Shown here: positions 63,123 to 64,000 of the stretch, piece after piece
How positions within the stretch are numbered: the first letter of the stretch is position 1
Layout: the number at the start of each line of letters is the position of its first letter
Assembly (NCBI GenBank): GCA_905182995.1
Contig: CAJJDP010000027.1
Coordinates: 120,383-184,382, forward strand
Length of the DNA stretch: 64,000 nt
Direction: 5' to 3'
Origin: Paramecium octaurelia
Lineage: Eukaryota; Ciliophora; Oligohymenophorea; Peniculida; Parameciidae
Program-made: the position numbers and the translations under genes
Notes under the pieces: model-generated
Told to the model about the DNA's origin: nothing
The model's database searches: none
What the model saw: only the letters and a program-made list of their open reading frames with translations

Positions 63123-63991
63123 ATGCAATAATAATAAGTAACAAACAAAAGAATAAAACCAATATAAGGACATTCTCCTTAGAGATCACCAGGTAAATTC
63201 TGTTCAAATTTATTGAACATTAGTAACAAATTTGCAGGAACAGGTGGAAGTAATAATTTATAAGTTATATAATTAATTAGTGTCTTCATCTTTAGCTCCC
63301 AAGAAAGCTCAAGCTCCTTAAAAAGTTCCAAAATCAGGAATCTTTCAAGCTTTACCTATAATTGAATAGACTCTATTTAAAAAATATTATGATCGAGGAG
63401 ATCTTCCAATTGCAGTTAATTTTAGTGGAGCTGTCAGAAAGATCGTTTGGAAATGCGAACCTGAATGTTTAGATTATCATTTATATCTTCCAATCTTCTT
63501 TGAAGGACTGAGAGAAACTGAAGATCCTTACAAATTCTTAGCTGTCAATGGATGTGAAGAATTATTATAAAAAGGAGAAACTAAGATCTTATCAGTGTTA
63601 CCACAATTAATCATTCCTATCAAAAGTACATTTAATAAAATATAAATTCTTTAATAGAAGCCTTGGCAACAAAGAATCACGATATTATGTGCATTACCTT
63701 AAAGAAAATATAGAAATTAGTCAAAAGTGGATAAATGATAGGAGAAGCCTTAGTCCCTTATTATAGATAAATATTACCAGTTATGAATATGTATAAGAAT
63801 AAAAGATGTATATTCAATTATCATTTATTTTAGTAAACATTGGAGACAAAATCGATTATTCACAAAGAAAAAATGAAAATCTCTCTGATCTTATACAAGA
63901 AACATTAGAAACACTTGAAAAAAATGGAGGAGAAGATGCATACATTAATATTAAATATATGATACCAACATATGAAAGTTGTATGTTTTGA
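63123..63991 (+). CDS. PACRG: PACRG, copy 3 (right arm)
   Basis: Complete gene: introns at 63250-63280 (31 nt), 63626-63657 (32 nt) and 63808-63833 (26 nt) give 260 codons. The intron joins fall at GTGG-MSSSLAP, LIIPIK-KALATKN and [14 protein letters not shown]; each restores the conserved PACRG sequence, which fixes them. The long Gln/Pro N-terminus ([20 protein letters not shown]) is variable in the family. Nine bases follow the stop before the window ends. Confidence 0.92.
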
Positions 63992-64000
63992 TCATATATA

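Larger units (their letters stand above)
61701..64000. repeat. Right arm of the 2.3-kb inverted repeat
   Basis: Reverse complement of 53178-55476. Its last base is the last base of the window, matching the first base after the N gap, so the piece 53178-64000 is an inverted repeat from end to end. The inner boundary falls inside the phosphatase gene, between its disordered arm and its catalytic domain. Confidence 0.9.

Overview
This window is ciliate macronuclear DNA, most likely from Paramecium or a close relative. In every recognisable gene TAA and TAG are read as glutamine and only TGA stops translation. Introns are tiny (18-36 nt, GT...TAG). Genes are packed on both strands, with convergent neighbours only 28-61 nt apart, and the DNA is strongly AT-rich. 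Open frames called with the standard code badly under-call this genome, so coordinates here come from reading with the ciliate code and splicing the mini-introns by eye.

Left part (1-20132): a coiled-coil gene cut by the window edge; an RBR ubiquitin-ligase-like protein; TMEM107 (ciliary transition zone); a sortilin/VPS10 receptor; an AIFM3-like Rieske plus FAD oxidoreductase; a B-box/coiled-coil/WD40 protein; two small membrane or membrane-anchored proteins; a long coiled-coil protein; a mitochondrial-type methionine aminopeptidase; and an unknown spliced gene.

Middle (20657-49454): a ZNFX1-like SF1 helicase with NFX1 zinc fingers; a La-motif/RG-rich RNA-binding protein; ribosomal protein L17; two unknown genes; an RPA2-like OB-fold protein; proteasome subunit beta-3; a tandem-cassette ASCC3-type helicase; a protein whose glutamine tract is written almost wholly in TAA/TAG; a disordered protein; a TauE/SafE membrane transporter; a cyclic-nucleotide-binding coiled-coil protein; and a SAPS-like phosphatase regulator.

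Right part (49690-64000): an NFX1-finger gene with a broken frame; then an assembly-complex region. One PACRG gene appears three times: a first copy before a 530-base N gap, and two more on the arms of a 2.3-kb inverted repeat (53178-55476 and 61701-64000). The right arm carries a complete divergent pair, PACRG and an FCP1/SCP-type phosphatase. The left arm's phosphatase is cut before its catalytic domain, at a single N. The 6.2-kb loop holds three hypothetical genes, a secreted CHAP amidase, and a GC-rich islet (59831-60022) ending in a T tract that may be a structured RNA gene.

Themes: cilia (TMEM107, PACRG, coiled-coil proteins), RNA and translation quality control (ASCC3, ZNFX1-like, La-like, L17), and proteostasis (RBR, proteasome, MetAP). 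No operons, CRISPR arrays, tRNAs or rRNAs were seen.
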